The notes beneath the pieces were generated by a model. The model saw only the letters and a program-made list of their open reading frames with translations. It was not told the DNA's origin and ran no database searches. DNA of 64,000 nucleotides from Candidatus Flexicrinis affinis (lineage in GTDB: Bacteria > Chloroflexota > Anaerolineae > Aggregatilineales > Phototrophicaceae). Shown piece by piece: positions 41,581 through 50,994 of the stretch (positions within the stretch are counted from its first letter, which is position 1; every line of letters starts with the position of its first letter). The stretch spans positions 248,001 through 312,000 of the forward strand of contig JADJWE010000010.1 of the NCBI GenBank assembly GCA_016716525.1. The letters run 5' to 3'. The position numbers and the translations under genes were made by a program.

Positions 41581-43431
41581 TTAGAACACTTGCCAGACCA
41601 CCAGCAGGCCGTCGTCGGCCGAGGAATACAGCGTCGTGCCATCGGGCGAGAACACCAGCCCGTTGATCATGCCGATGTGGCCCCAATTCGACGTGATTCG
41701 CTCGCCGGTGGCGGTGTTGAACAGCGCGAGTTCGCCGTCCGACATGCCGACTGCCAGCACGGTCGTATCTGGCGACCATGCCACAGCGCCGATCACGCGG
41801 CCGAACGGCGGTTCGATGGTGAGTTCAGGCGATTCGCCCCGCCCGACCGTCCAGATGCGCACCGATCCGCTGTCCTGACCGGCGGCGAGGCGGCGGCCAT
41901 CCGCGCTGAACGCGACGCTGGCGATGCCGGAGTCGGCGCCTTCCAGCAGCGAATCCCATGAGCCGGTCTCGACGCTCCAGATGAACACCGTACCGCTGGC
42001 ATCGGCCGACACCATCCACTGCCCGTCCGGGCTGAAGCCGACGACCGTCACCGGCGCGGGATGCGTATCGACTGCGCCATTCTGCGAACCGCTGACGGCA
42101 TCCCACCAATACAGGCTGCCGTCGGCGAGGGCGGCGTTGATCACCGGATTGGTGGGATGGACGGCCAGTGCGGTGATGCTTTGGCCGGCGTCATACTCGA
42201 CGCTGGAGGTTGTGCCGTCGACGCGGCCGACACCGAGGCGCGAATCGGCGGTTGCGGCCAGCACGGTCGAGCCGTCGGCGCTGAACGCCAGTCCGCGCAA
42301 TGGCGGAAGCCCCAGCGCGAGGTCGCGGCTTTGCTTGCCGGTCAGTGTGTCGTAGAGCCGGATGTGACCGCTGGGTTCGCCGGCGGCCAACAGCGCGCCG
42401 TCGGGGCTGAGCGCGATCGCGGCGATGGCCGGCACGTAGGCAATGCTGCCGATCTCCTGTAGGGTGCGCACGTCGTACAGGGTGACTCGTTCGCTGCTCA
42501 CGGAAGCCAGCAGCGAGCCGTCCGCGTTGAACGCCATGTCGAGCAGCGGTCCGTCGTGCTGGCCGATTTCGGCAATCTGCGCGCCGGTCTGCGCGTCGAC
42601 CAGCAGCACGCGTCCGTCGCTCCCGCCGACCGCTGTCGTGCGGCCGTCCGGGCTGAACGCGCCCGCCGCCGATCCGGGTTCGCCCTCAACCAGCACGAGC
42701 AGTTCGGCGCCGGTCTCCCGGTCCCACACGCGCACGCTGCCGTCGTCGCTGCCGGTGATCAGCCGGTCGCCGTCGTCGGAAAAGCCCACGCTGCCGATCG
42801 GCGCGTCATGGCCGAGCAGCGTGAGGGTTTCCACGCCGTCGGCGCCGTTCCACACCTTGACCGACCCGTCGCTGCTGGCGCTCGCCAACCACTTGCCGTC
42901 GGCGCTGTAGGTCATCGCCAGCACGCGGCCGGCGTGGCCGGTCAGGTCGCGCACGGGCTGATCGGTGGCGGCGTCGAACACGCTGATGACCTCGCCGCCC
43001 GAGATGGCGTAGAAGCGGCCCTGCGGATCGTACGCGGCGGACCCGGGCGACCCGCCCAACGGCGGATACAGGTCGCCGACCTTGTCTCCGCTGAACGGAT
43101 CGAACTTGCGCACGTTGTAGCCGAGGCTGGAGGCAATCATCACTGCGCCGTCCGGGCTGAAGTCGACGCCGGTCGCGGGGAACGGGTCGCCGTCGAGCGT
43201 GTCGCCCGCGCCGATCGCGCCGACCTCGAACAGACGTACGCCCGAACTGGACGCCACGGCCAGCAGTTTGCCGTTCGGCGAAAACGCGGCCGATCCTGCG
43301 CGGCCGGGGCCGTACAGCCCGGTCGGCACGAGATCGGCGGCGGTCTGCGAGGTAATCGGACGGCCGCTCTGGGCGGTGCTTGCCCCAACCCATACCAGAA
43401 TGACGATCAGGATCGCGGTGATGCGTCGCAT
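41581..43431 (-). CDS. Secreted WD40 beta-propeller protein
   Basis: A 616-residue exported protein with signal peptide ITAILIVILVWVGASTAQ. About twelve to thirteen WD40-type blades follow, e.g. GRVLAMTYSADGKWLASASSDGSVKVWN and VFIWSVETGSWDSLLEG, ending INGLVFSPDGTTLYSSADDGLLVVWQ, consistent with one or two propellers. Propellers are protein-binding scaffolds; no catalytic domain is present. It stands alone between repeat blocks. Confidence 0.9.
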   Translation of the reverse strand: MRRITAILIVILVWVGASTAQSGRPITSQTAADLVPTGLYGPGRAGSAAFSPNGKLLAVASSSGVRLFEVGAIGAGDTLDGDPFPATGVDFSPDGAVMIASSLGYNVRKFDPFSGDKVGDLYPPLGGSPGSAAYDPQGRFYAISGGEVISVFDAATDQPVRDLTGHAGRVLAMTYSADGKWLASASSDGSVKVWNGADGVETLTLLGHDAPIGSVGFSDDGDRLITGSDDGSVRVWDRETGAELLVLVEGEPGSAAGAFSPDGRTTAVGGSDGRVLLVDAQTGAQIAEIGQHDGPLLDMAFNADGSLLASVSSERVTLYDVRTLQEIGSIAYVPAIAAIALSPDGALLAAGEPSGHIRLYDTLTGKQSRDLALGLPPLRGLAFSADGSTVLAATADSRLGVGRVDGTTSSVEYDAGQSITALAVHPTNPVINAALADGSLYWWDAVSGSQNGAVDTHPAPVTVVGFSPDGQWMVSADASGTVFIWSVETGSWDSLLEGADSGIASVAFSADGRRLAAGQDSGSVRIWTVGRGESPELTIEPPFGRVIGAVAWSPDTTVLAVGMSDGELALFNTATGERITSNWGHIGMINGLVFSPDGTTLYSSADDGLLVVWQVF

Positions 43432-43669
43432 AGCGGCCCCCGGTCAGTGTCTACACCCGCGTTGAATTCGAGTGTACCCCGGCTTTGACAAGTGCGCGCG
43501 GTCATCTGCTGCAAAGTGTGTTACCTTATAGTCAGGCTGTGTAACCTTGATTGCCACCTACACCCCTCACCCCCTGCCCCTCTCCCTCGCAAGCGGGGAG
43601 AGGGGAGCAAAACGTTGTGCGAAGCAACGGGCGTCTGAGGGAGAGAAGAATATCCAGCAATCAAGGTAC

Positions 43670-45220
43670 ATGCAGGTATACACTGAAAATCACCATCGTC
43701 CGATGACCCCCTTAAACGTCCTGATTCTCGATGAGAGCGCGGAGGATGCTCTGCTGCTGCAAAGCGAACTGCAGCGTGCAGGGTACGACCTCAGCGCCGT
43801 CGTGGTGCGGACAGAGGACGAGTTCGTCAAGCATCTGAACCCGGCACTGGATGCGATCCTCGCCGATGTCGAGACTCCGGAGTTCAGCGCAGAGCGCGCA
43901 TTCGACCGGGTGCAGGAAGGCGCGTTCGACATTCCGTTTATCGTCGTGCATGGGCCGGAAGGCGAGCCGACCAGCGCCGAACTGGTCGAGCGTGGCGCGG
44001 CCGATCGCGTCTCAAAGGATCACCTTGGCTTGTTGGGGCCGACAGTCAACAAGGCGCTGGCCGACCGCGAAAGCCGGCGTGCGCAAATGCTCACCGCGCG
44101 CGAACTGGCCTTGTCCGAGCAGCGCTTCCGCCGTATGTTCGAGGTCTCGCTCGACGTCATCCTGATGATCGACGCGGCAGACGGCACGGTGCTGGACGCC
44201 AACCCTGCAGCAAATATCGCGCTTGGCTACCCGCTGGCGGATTTGATCGGCAGCAGTTGGTCGCGGCTGTTCAACAAGCGCTACCCGCCCTACGCCAACG
44301 ACGTGCGCAACGCCGCGGCGGCCGGCGATACGGTCGTGCTGACGCATCGCTTCCGCCACGCCAACGGCCGGCTTGTGCCGATGGACTTGACGGCTATCCT
44401 GCTCGAGCCCGGCGACGAGACGCGGTCGGGCCGCCTGCTGGTGACGCTGCGCGATGTCAGCGAACGCCTGCGCGCCGACTTGCAGCGCGAGGAAGCGCAG
44501 CGCATGCGCGGTCAGTTCGAGCGCGAGCGCGTGCTCAACGATCAGCGCCAGCAGTTTCTCAATTTCGCCGTGCACGAGTTCAAGAATCCGCTGTCGGCCA
44601 TCCGGTCGTCGAACGCCACGCTGCAAGAGTACGGCGAACGGATGACCGAACCGGCGCGCCAGCGGCACTATCAGACGATCGAGGCCGAAGTCCAGCGCAT
44701 GCTGGAGCTGATCAACGACATGCTCACGCTCGGCAAGCTCAACGCCGGCGCGACCGCGCTCGATCTTCAGCAGCTGGATCTCGAAGCGACGACTCGCAGC
44801 GTGCTGGACGAGGTACGCCGCGTGCATCCTGAACAGACCTTCGACCTGACGATACAGCCCGGCGTATACGCGATGAACGCCGATACCAAGATGATTCGGC
44901 AGGTGCTGTTCAACCTGTTGGGCAACGCGGCGCGCTACTCGCCCGACCACCTGACGATCCTCGTCGACGTGCGGCGCGAGGGCGCGGCCATCGTGGTGAC
45001 GATTACCGACCGCGGGATCGGCGTGCCGCCGCAGGACTTGCCGACGCTGTTCGACCCGTTCAAGCGCGGCAGCAACGTCGGCTCGATCGCCGGCACGGGC
45101 CTCGGTCTGAGCATCGTGAAGCAGTCGGTCGAGCTGCACGGCGGCAGCATTGGCGTGCAGTCCGAGCTAGGCGTCGGCACGACGTTCCGTATTCGCCTTC
45201 CGGCGGCGGTGGCTTCGTAG
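43670..45220 (+). CDS. Hybrid receiver-PAS-histidine kinase
   Basis: A 516-residue cytoplasmic kinase. Residues 12-130 are a receiver domain (NVLILDESAEDALLLQSELQ; probable phosphoacceptor Asp in AILADVETPEF). A PAS domain follows (RRMFEVSLDVILMIDAADGTVLDANPAANIALGY), then H-box FAVHEFKNPLSAIRSS and an ATPase domain with LFNLLGNAARYSPDH, DRGIGVPPQDL and GTGLGLSIVKQ. An N-terminal receiver suggests it takes signal from another kinase. The ATG at 43670 has AAGGT upstream; 43703 is an alternative. Confidence 0.92.
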   Translation: MQVYTENHHRPMTPLNVLILDESAEDALLLQSELQRAGYDLSAVVVRTEDEFVKHLNPALDAILADVETPEFSAERAFDRVQEGAFDIPFIVVHGPEGEPTSAELVERGAADRVSKDHLGLLGPTVNKALADRESRRAQMLTARELALSEQRFRRMFEVSLDVILMIDAADGTVLDANPAANIALGYPLADLIGSSWSRLFNKRYPPYANDVRNAAAAGDTVVLTHRFRHANGRLVPMDLTAILLEPGDETRSGRLLVTLRDVSERLRADLQREEAQRMRGQFERERVLNDQRQQFLNFAVHEFKNPLSAIRSSNATLQEYGERMTEPARQRHYQTIEAEVQRMLELINDMLTLGKLNAGATALDLQQLDLEATTRSVLDEVRRVHPEQTFDLTIQPGVYAMNADTKMIRQVLFNLLGNAARYSPDHLTILVDVRREGAAIVVTITDRGIGVPPQDLPTLFDPFKRGSNVGSIAGTGLGLSIVKQSVELHGGSIGVQSELGVGTTFRIRLPAAVAS

Positions 45221-45229
45221 ACCCTCACC

Positions 45230-45900
45230 CCCAACGCCTGTCCGAAGAAACCTCACCCCAACCCGGTTACCGAAACCTCACCCTAACCCCTCTCCCGAGG
45301 AGAGGGGCTTTCCGTTCTGGCGTGTCGGGACACGGCATTGTCGTGTCCGGGAGAAGAACCGACACAGAGGCGCTGTAGTGGCGACCCGGCGGGGCGCCCT
45401 CGGTATGCTCCACTCGCCCTAACCCGGTTACCGAAACCTCACCCCGACCCGGTTACCGAAACCTCACCCCAACCCCTCTCCCGAGGAGAGGGGCTTTGCG
45501 TTCTGGCGTGCTGGGACACGGCATTGTCGTGTCCGGGAGAAGAACCGACACAGAGGCGCTGTAGTGGCGACCCGTCGGGTCGCCCTCGGCATGCTCCACT
45601 CACCCCAACCCGGTTACCGAAACCTCACCCCAACCCCTCTCCCGAGGAGAGGGGCTTACGGTTCCGGCGTGTCGGGACACGGCATTGTCGTGTCCGGGAG
45701 AAGAACCGAGACAGAGGTGTCGTACGGGCGACCCGACGGGGCGCCCTCGGCATGCTCCACTCGCCCCGACCCGGTTACCGAAACCTCACCCCAACCCCTC
45801 TCCCGAGGAGAGGGGCTTTGCGTTCTGGCGTGTGGGTCTCCCCTCTCGAGGGAGAGGGGCCGGGGGTGAGGGCTTCATCGTCGGGACTCTAGATCCATCC
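45230..45900. repeat. Tandem mosaic repeats before terminase gene
   Basis: Three to four imperfect units of about 160-186 bases. Each has CGGTTACCGAAACCTCACCC, CCCTCTCCCGAGGAGAGGGG, GACACGGCATTGTCGTGTCC (at 45329, 45515 and 45676), AGAAGAACCGACACAGAGG and a GGCGACCCG segment. No gene is seen between 45221 and 45921. Confidence 0.87.
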
Positions 45901-45921
45901 AATCGTTCAGAAAGGTCGTCC

Positions 45922-47112
45922 ATGAACATTCAACTGCCGCCCCTGCACGCGGCGCAGGCGGCGATCTATGCACATCCCGCGCGCTTTAAGGTCGTCGCTT
46001 GTGGCCGGCGTTTCGGCAAGACCGAGTTGGGCAAGCATCTTCTGCTCCAGCACGCAATAGAAGGCGGCACGACGTGGTGGATCAGCCCGACCTATGGCAT
46101 GGCCGGGCAGGTGTGGCGCGACTTGCGCAGCGTGCTCGCTCCGCTCAAGCCGACGGTAACGACTGCCGAGAGGCGCATCGACCTCGAGAACGGCGGCGTG
46201 GTCGCCGTGCGCAGCGGATTGAATCCGGAGTTTCTGCGCGGGGCGGGGCTGGACTACGCCGTGCTGGACGAGGCCGCGTTCCTGCCTGCCGACCTGTGGC
46301 CGGAGGTCGTGCGTCCCATGTTGATCGACCGGCGCGGTGGCGCTGCGTTCCTGTCGTCGCCGAACGGACGCAACCACTTTTACCACCTGTACGCGCAAGG
46401 GCTTGACCCCGCGCTCTCCGAATGGGCGGCCTTCCACCATCCCAGCCACGACAATCCGCTGCTCGACCGCGTCGAACTGGAGGCACTGCGCGCGACGCTG
46501 CCGGACACGGTCTACAGGGCGGAGATTCTGGCGGAGTTCGTCGACAGCGCCGGGCAGGTGTTCCGCAACGTCGACTTGCGCGCCACCGCGCCGATTGACG
46601 CCGTGCCGCATGCGGATCAACGCGTGGTGATCGGCGTAGACTGGGGCAAATCGGTCGACTTCACGGTGTGCGCCGTTGTCGATGCCAACGGCGGCACCAT
46701 GCTCGCGCTAGACCGCTTCAATGGCTTGAGCTGGGCCGAGACACGGTCGCGTGTCGCCGATCTGGCGCGATACTGGAACGCGCAGGTGGTGTGGGCCGAG
46801 GCGAACGCGGCGGGCGACGTCAACATCGAGGCGCTGATCGCTGACGGCGTGCCGGTGTGCGCGTTCACCACGACCGCGCGCAGTAAGCCCGTGCTGATCG
46901 ACAAGCTGGCGCTGGCGCTCGAACACGGGGAGCTGGCCCTGCTGCCCGATCCGGTGCTGCTGGCCGAATTGAACGTATTCCGGGTCGATCCGATGCCGCT
47001 GGGCGGGTATCGCTATGGCGCGCCTGCCGGCATGCACGACGACACGGTGATCGCGCTGGCGCTGGCATGGCACGGCGCGCGGACGGGAGGCGCGGGGATC
47101 GGTTTTGCATAG
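45922..47112 (+). CDS. terL: Phage terminase large subunit
   Basis: A 396-residue packaging motor. The ATPase half has Walker A-like CGRRFGKTELGKH (about 27-39), TTWWISPTYGMAGQVW, and Walker B YAVLDEAAF. The nuclease half begins VVIGVDWGKSVDFTVCAVVD (first Asp of the RNase H-like site) and ends MHDDTVIALALAWHG (final acidic pair). All key residues are present, so it looks intact. Terminases pump DNA into proheads and cut it. No small terminase is adjacent. It follows tandem repeats and is followed by more repeats, isolated from the portal gene by 10 kb. Confidence 0.93.
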   Translation: MNIQLPPLHAAQAAIYAHPARFKVVACGRRFGKTELGKHLLLQHAIEGGTTWWISPTYGMAGQVWRDLRSVLAPLKPTVTTAERRIDLENGGVVAVRSGLNPEFLRGAGLDYAVLDEAAFLPADLWPEVVRPMLIDRRGGAAFLSSPNGRNHFYHLYAQGLDPALSEWAAFHHPSHDNPLLDRVELEALRATLPDTVYRAEILAEFVDSAGQVFRNVDLRATAPIDAVPHADQRVVIGVDWGKSVDFTVCAVVDANGGTMLALDRFNGLSWAETRSRVADLARYWNAQVVWAEANAAGDVNIEALIADGVPVCAFTTTARSKPVLIDKLALALEHGELALLPDPVLLAELNVFRVDPMPLGGYRYGAPAGMHDDTVIALALAWHGARTGGAGIGFA

Positions 47113-47616
47113 GGGAAGTCGTCAGGAGTCAGACATCAGTTGTCAGGAAGGGCACGCCAGGGCGGGGTGTGTTCGCGCGACGAAGAAAGGATTGAACCAC
47201 AGAGAGGGCACAGAGGACACAGAGATAAGGGAGCACACTGAGGGGAAAGGGGAGAACCTCACCCCTAGCCCCTCTCCCGACCTTCGGTGCTCCCGTTGGT
47301 CGTCAAGGGGCGAGGGGGACTTCTAACCTGCGTGCGTTTCCCTCTCTCTCCCCCTGCACCTTACCCCTGTTCCCTCGTCCCTATTCGCCCCTCACCCCCC
47401 GGCCCCCTCTCCCTCGGCAAGCGGGGCGAGGGGGAGACAGGCGTGCGCCGGAACAAAAGCCCCTCTCTGTGGGAGAGGGGTTGGGGTGAGGTTTCGGTGG
47501 GAGAGGGTGCTGAGGGCGACCCGCCGGGTCGCCCTCTCTGTGATCTCTCTTGTGCTCTGTGCGCTCTGTGCCCGCTTTTCCCTTTCCCCCTGCACCTTAC
47601 CCCTGTTCCCTCGTCC
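47113..47616. repeat. Mosaic repeat block after terminase gene
   Basis: Starts GTCAGGAGTCAGACATCAGT, then AACCACAGAGAGGGCACAGA, CCTCACCCCTAGCCCCTC, a directly repeated CCCCCTGCACCTTACCCCTG (47358 and 47587), CCCCTCACCCCCCGGCCCCC and GGGCGACCCGCCGGGTCGCCC. No gene is seen. Confidence 0.8.
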
Positions 47617-50097
47617 CTATTCGCCCATCGGCACCCAGATGTTCTTGATGTGAGTGGACTGGTGCAGGAACTCGTGACCTGCGCCCTGCTGCTCGTCGGC
47701 CCAATCGCGCGACTCGCCGTAGTTCACCCACGTGCGCTTCATGTTGTAGGCCGAGAGCTGCTCGACCATCGCGCTGCCGACCGCCGACCCGAAGTACCAC
47801 ATGCCGTCGATGTCGTCGTGCTCGACCAGCGTCTTGGTCAGGTGGTCGCGGTCGCCGGTGACAATGTTGATCACGCCGGCGGGCAGGTCTGATGTCTCCA
47901 ACACCTGATAGAAGTCGGTGGCGGCCAACGGATGCGCCTGCGACGGCACGACCACCACGGTGTTCCCCCGCGCAACGGCCGGCGCGACGAGCGACACAAA
48001 CGCCAGCAGCGGGTGCTCGTCCGGGCAGGCGATTCCGATCGTGCCAAGCGGCTCGGTGAGCGCGATGGTCAGCCCGCGCAGCTCGGTCTCCTGTACGGTG
48101 CCGCCGTACTTGTCCGCCCACGCGGCCCACGTGAACCAGCGCGAGATGCTCAATTCGACCTCGCGGCGCGCGGCATCGGGCTTAGCGCCGGTCATGGCGG
48201 CGATGCGCTGCGCGAATTCCTCGGCGCGGGCCGACAGGTTCTCGGCAATGTAATACAGGATCTGCGCGCGCTGATGGCCGGTGCGGAAGCCCCACCCTTC
48301 GGCGCTGCGGGCGGCGCTTACGGCATCGCGGATGTCCTTGCGGTTGCCGTCACCGACGAGGCCGACCTCGTGGCCGTCCGGCGACAGGATCGGGCGCGAG
48401 TAGTTGCCGTCCGGGCGCTTCTGTTTGCCGCCGATGAACATCTTGGCGGTGCGATCGACCGCGAACCCCCTCACCCCTAGCCCCTCTCCCTCAGAGGGGA
48501 GAGGGGAACCTTTCGCCCCCTCGGCCCTTGAGGGGGCAGCGCCTAGCGCCGCGGGGCCGGGCGGGGTGGCCTTGCCCCAATTCTTGAACGCCTTGCTGTC
48601 CTTGCCGGGCAAGTCGGGGTGCGGGCGCGCATGCCACTTGGGACGCGTGTACTCGTACAGCCCTTCCTTGCCGCCTTCGCGCCCGAAGCCGCTCTCGCGG
48701 TAGCCGCCGAAGCCGCTGGCCGCGTCGAACAGATTCGTGCTGTTGACCCACACGCTGCCCGCCTTGACCGCGCGCGCGACCTCCATGGCAAGGTTGATGT
48801 TGTCCGACCACACGCTGGCGGCGAGGCCGTAGCGGGTGTTGTTGGCGAGTTCGATTGCCTCGGACGGGGTGCGGAACGTCATCGCGACCAGCACCGGCCC
48901 AAAGATTTCCTCCTGCACGACGGTCGACGCGGGCTGCACGTTGGTGAGCAGCGAGGGCGGGTAATAGCACCCGTTGGTCGGTATCGGCGTCTCGGCCTGA
49001 TAGAGCAGCGCGCCTTCGGCCAAGCCCTTCTTCACGAGCCGGTCGATCGTCTCGTACTGCACGGGCGCGACCACCGGCCCCATGTCGACCGCCTTGTCGA
49101 GCGAGTCGCCGACGCGCAGCATGTTCATGCGGCGGCGCACCTTGTCGAGGAAACGGTCGGCGATGCTCTCCTGCACCAACAGGCGCGATCCGGCGCAGCA
49201 CACCTGACCCTGATTGAACCAGATCGCGTCGACGAGGCCTTCGACCGCCGCGTCCTGATCGGAGTCGTCGAACACGACGTACGGTGACTTGCCGCCCAGT
49301 TCGAGCGACAGCTTGACGCCGCGGCCCGCCGTCACGCGGCGGATGATGCGGCCGACGTTGGTGCTGCCGGTGAAGGCGATCTTGTCGAAGCCGGGATGCG
49401 CCGTGATGGCCGCGCCGGTCTGGTCGCCGCCGGTAACGATGTTGACGACGCCCGCCGGCAGGCCGGCCTCGGCGCAAATTTCCGCGAACAGCAGCGCACT
49501 CAGGTTGGTGAACGGCGCGGGCTTGAGCACGACCGTGTTGCCCATCGCCAGCGCCGGCGCGATCTTCCACGCCAGCATCAGCAGCGGGAAATTCCACGGG
49601 ATGACCTGCCCGATCACGCCGACCGGCGCGTAATCGCGCATCTCGGTTTCCATCAACTGCGCCCATCCGGCGTGATGGTAGAAGTGGCGCGCGACCAGCG
49701 GAATGTCGATGTCGCGGCTCTCGCGGATCGACTTGCCGTTGTCCATCGATTCGAGGACGGCCAGCAGGCGCTGATGACGTTGGATGCCGCGCGCGATGGC
49801 GTACAGATAGCGGGCGCGGGCGTGTCCGCTCAGCGCCGACCACGACTCGAACGCCGTGCGCGCCGCCTGATACGCCGCGTCGACGTCCTCGGCGGAGGCG
49901 TCCGCGACCTCGGCGATCTTCTGCCCGTTGGCCGGGTTGCTGGTGATCAGCGTCTTGCCGCCGGACGGCGCGTGCCACCTGCCGTTGATGAACAGGTCGA
50001 ACTTGCGGTCGTGGGCATCCAGCCACGCGTTGGCCGCCGACGGCGACTCCGGCGCGGGCGCGTAGTCGAGGCTTTCGAAGTAGTCTTTGACGGTCAT
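47617..50097 (-). CDS. Double-domain aldehyde dehydrogenase (ALDH16-like)
   Basis: An 826-residue protein with two ALDH units. Unit 1 (about 35-490) is complete: VGVIGQVIPWNFPLLMLAWK, IAFTGSTNVGR, ELGGKSPYVVFDDSD and catalytic cysteine in FNQGQVCCAGSRL. Unit 2 (about 560-826) has LGTIGIACPDEHPLLAFVS but no catalytic cysteine (GSAVGSAMVEQ region), as in ALDH16 proteins, where the second unit is structural. The linker contains a translated copy of the genome's CCTCACCCC repeat. The ATG overlaps the stop of the upstream gene (ATGA). deoC upstream produces acetaldehyde, a likely substrate. Confidence 0.9.
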   Translation of the reverse strand: MTVKDYFESLDYAPAPESPSAANAWLDAHDRKFDLFINGRWHAPSGGKTLITSNPANGQKIAEVADASAEDVDAAYQAARTAFESWSALSGHARARYLYAIARGIQRHQRLLAVLESMDNGKSIRESRDIDIPLVARHFYHHAGWAQLMETEMRDYAPVGVIGQVIPWNFPLLMLAWKIAPALAMGNTVVLKPAPFTNLSALLFAEICAEAGLPAGVVNIVTGGDQTGAAITAHPGFDKIAFTGSTNVGRIIRRVTAGRGVKLSLELGGKSPYVVFDDSDQDAAVEGLVDAIWFNQGQVCCAGSRLLVQESIADRFLDKVRRRMNMLRVGDSLDKAVDMGPVVAPVQYETIDRLVKKGLAEGALLYQAETPIPTNGCYYPPSLLTNVQPASTVVQEEIFGPVLVAMTFRTPSEAIELANNTRYGLAASVWSDNINLAMEVARAVKAGSVWVNSTNLFDAASGFGGYRESGFGREGGKEGLYEYTRPKWHARPHPDLPGKDSKAFKNWGKATPPGPAALGAAPSRAEGAKGSPLPSEGEGLGVRGFAVDRTAKMFIGGKQKRPDGNYSRPILSPDGHEVGLVGDGNRKDIRDAVSAARSAEGWGFRTGHQRAQILYYIAENLSARAEEFAQRIAAMTGAKPDAARREVELSISRWFTWAAWADKYGGTVQETELRGLTIALTEPLGTIGIACPDEHPLLAFVSLVAPAVARGNTVVVVPSQAHPLAATDFYQVLETSDLPAGVINIVTGDRDHLTKTLVEHDDIDGMWYFGSAVGSAMVEQLSAYNMKRTWVNYGESRDWADEQQGAGHEFLHQSTHIKNIWVPMGE
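48465..48539. repeat. Intergenic-type repeat inserted in frame inside the ALDH gene
   Basis: Bases 48465-48506 are the CCCTCACCCCTAGCCCCTC plus AGAGGGGAGAGGGG inverted repeat found throughout the intergenic gaps. A GCCCCCTC/GAGGGGGC hairpin follows to 48539. On the coding strand it reads through as GSPLPSEGEGLGVRG in the linker between the two ALDH domains. Confidence 0.9.
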
Positions 50098-50516
50098 GAA
50101 TCGGTCTCCAGTTTTTCGCGCAGAATGTCGAGGAGGTCGTTGGCGATCGGATCGTAGGTATCGGGATCGCCACCGCTGAAGTAATCGCTGCGCTGTAAAT
50201 GGAACAGCATCAGGCGCAGGTCGAGAATGGGAAAATCGCGCAGATCGTCGGGCGAGAAGGTGTGACGGCCGCGATACACGGCCCGGTTCACCCATGTGTT
50301 CAAATCCTCGCCGTGGACTTCATAGGCGATGTTGTAACCGTCGAACGGGAAGGCGAAGCGGACCCACCAGCCCGGCGTGCGTTCGGCACGGGGCGGAATG
50401 TTCAAGGTCTGCGCCTCGGCCATGGCGCGCGTGCGCACGATGTTCCGGCCAAGCTCTTGATCCTGCTTGAGAATGCGCGCGAGTTCCTCAGCAGAGTAGG
50501 GCGGCTTCACGACCAT
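50094..50516 (-). CDS. Hypothetical protein coupled to aldehyde dehydrogenase
   Basis: A 140-residue protein MVVKPPYSAEELARILKQDQ, then WWVRFAFPFDGYNIAYEVHGEDLNTWVNRAVYRG and a helical C-terminus ending DILREKLETDS. I do not recognise the family. Its stop overlaps the ALDH start (ATGA) and it starts 10 bases after the HicB-like stop, so it may be either the last toxin-antitoxin-island member or an ALDH partner. Confidence 0.65.
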   Translation of the reverse strand: MVVKPPYSAEELARILKQDQELGRNIVRTRAMAEAQTLNIPPRAERTPGWWVRFAFPFDGYNIAYEVHGEDLNTWVNRAVYRGRHTFSPDDLRDFPILDLRLMLFHLQRSDYFSGGDPDTYDPIANDLLDILREKLETDS

Positions 50517-50526
50517 ACCCGTTAGC

Positions 50527-50748
50527 CTAACCGACTGCCTTGTAGATCGCCGGACGATAGCGCGGCTCGGGGATCGGAAGTCCTTCCTCGGCAGCAACGC
50601 GGAGCCACAGATCTCTTGCGATCTGCACCTCGCGGACAGCGTCTTCAGGCGTTGCGCCAGACGCCGAACAGGGTTCGAGGTCTGGAATATCGGCGATCCA
50701 TTCGCCGTCCGCTTCGCTCCAGAATACGTTGATGTGATAATCGTGCAT
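50527..50748 (-). CDS. hicB: HicB-family antitoxin
   Basis: A 73-residue protein of the short HicB type: YHINVFWSEADGEWIADIPDLEPCSASGATPEDAVREVQIARDLW, then PIPEPRYRPAIY. It is a partial RNase H-like fold without a DNA-binding domain. No HicA toxin is adjacent; the upstream genes are a different toxin-antitoxin pair. Confidence 0.85.
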   Translation of the reverse strand: MHDYHINVFWSEADGEWIADIPDLEPCSASGATPEDAVREVQIARDLWLRVAAEEGLPIPEPRYRPAIYKAVG

Positions 50749-50751
50749 GGG

Positions 50752-50994
50752 TCACGGTCCCACGAGCGACTCAAGGTCGATGACCGCCACAGGCTCAAAT
50801 CGATCAGGTACCGCGCCGTCATGAATCGAGTGCACGATCATGTCGTGTACGTCCGGTCTGAAGTACTTCTCGCCACACTGACTGCACACAAGAACGGGCA
50901 CGTTCTCGAACAAGTAGCGCGTACCATCGACTTCGAGAAAATGCGTAATTCGTCGTTCAATCAACTCGCCGCCGCAGTGGCACTTGTCATCCAT
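50752..50994 (-). CDS. YgiT/MqsA-type zinc-finger antitoxin
   Basis: An 80-residue protein with two CxxC-like knuckles, KCHCGG and VLVCSQCGEKYF, around RRITHFLEVDGTRYLFENVPV, the YgiT-type zinc finger. The longer MqsA helix-turn-helix domain is absent. It overlaps the DUF4258 gene by 8 bases, as expected for a toxin-antitoxin pair. Confidence 0.85.
   Translation of the reverse strand: MDDKCHCGGELIERRITHFLEVDGTRYLFENVPVLVCSQCGEKYFRPDVHDMIVHSIHDGAVPDRFEPVAVIDLESLVGP

Noticed and set aside
23941..47112. An intact integrated prophage
   Set aside because: No integrase, att repeats, regulators, lysis genes or contiguous structural module; host-type genes on both strands lie between.
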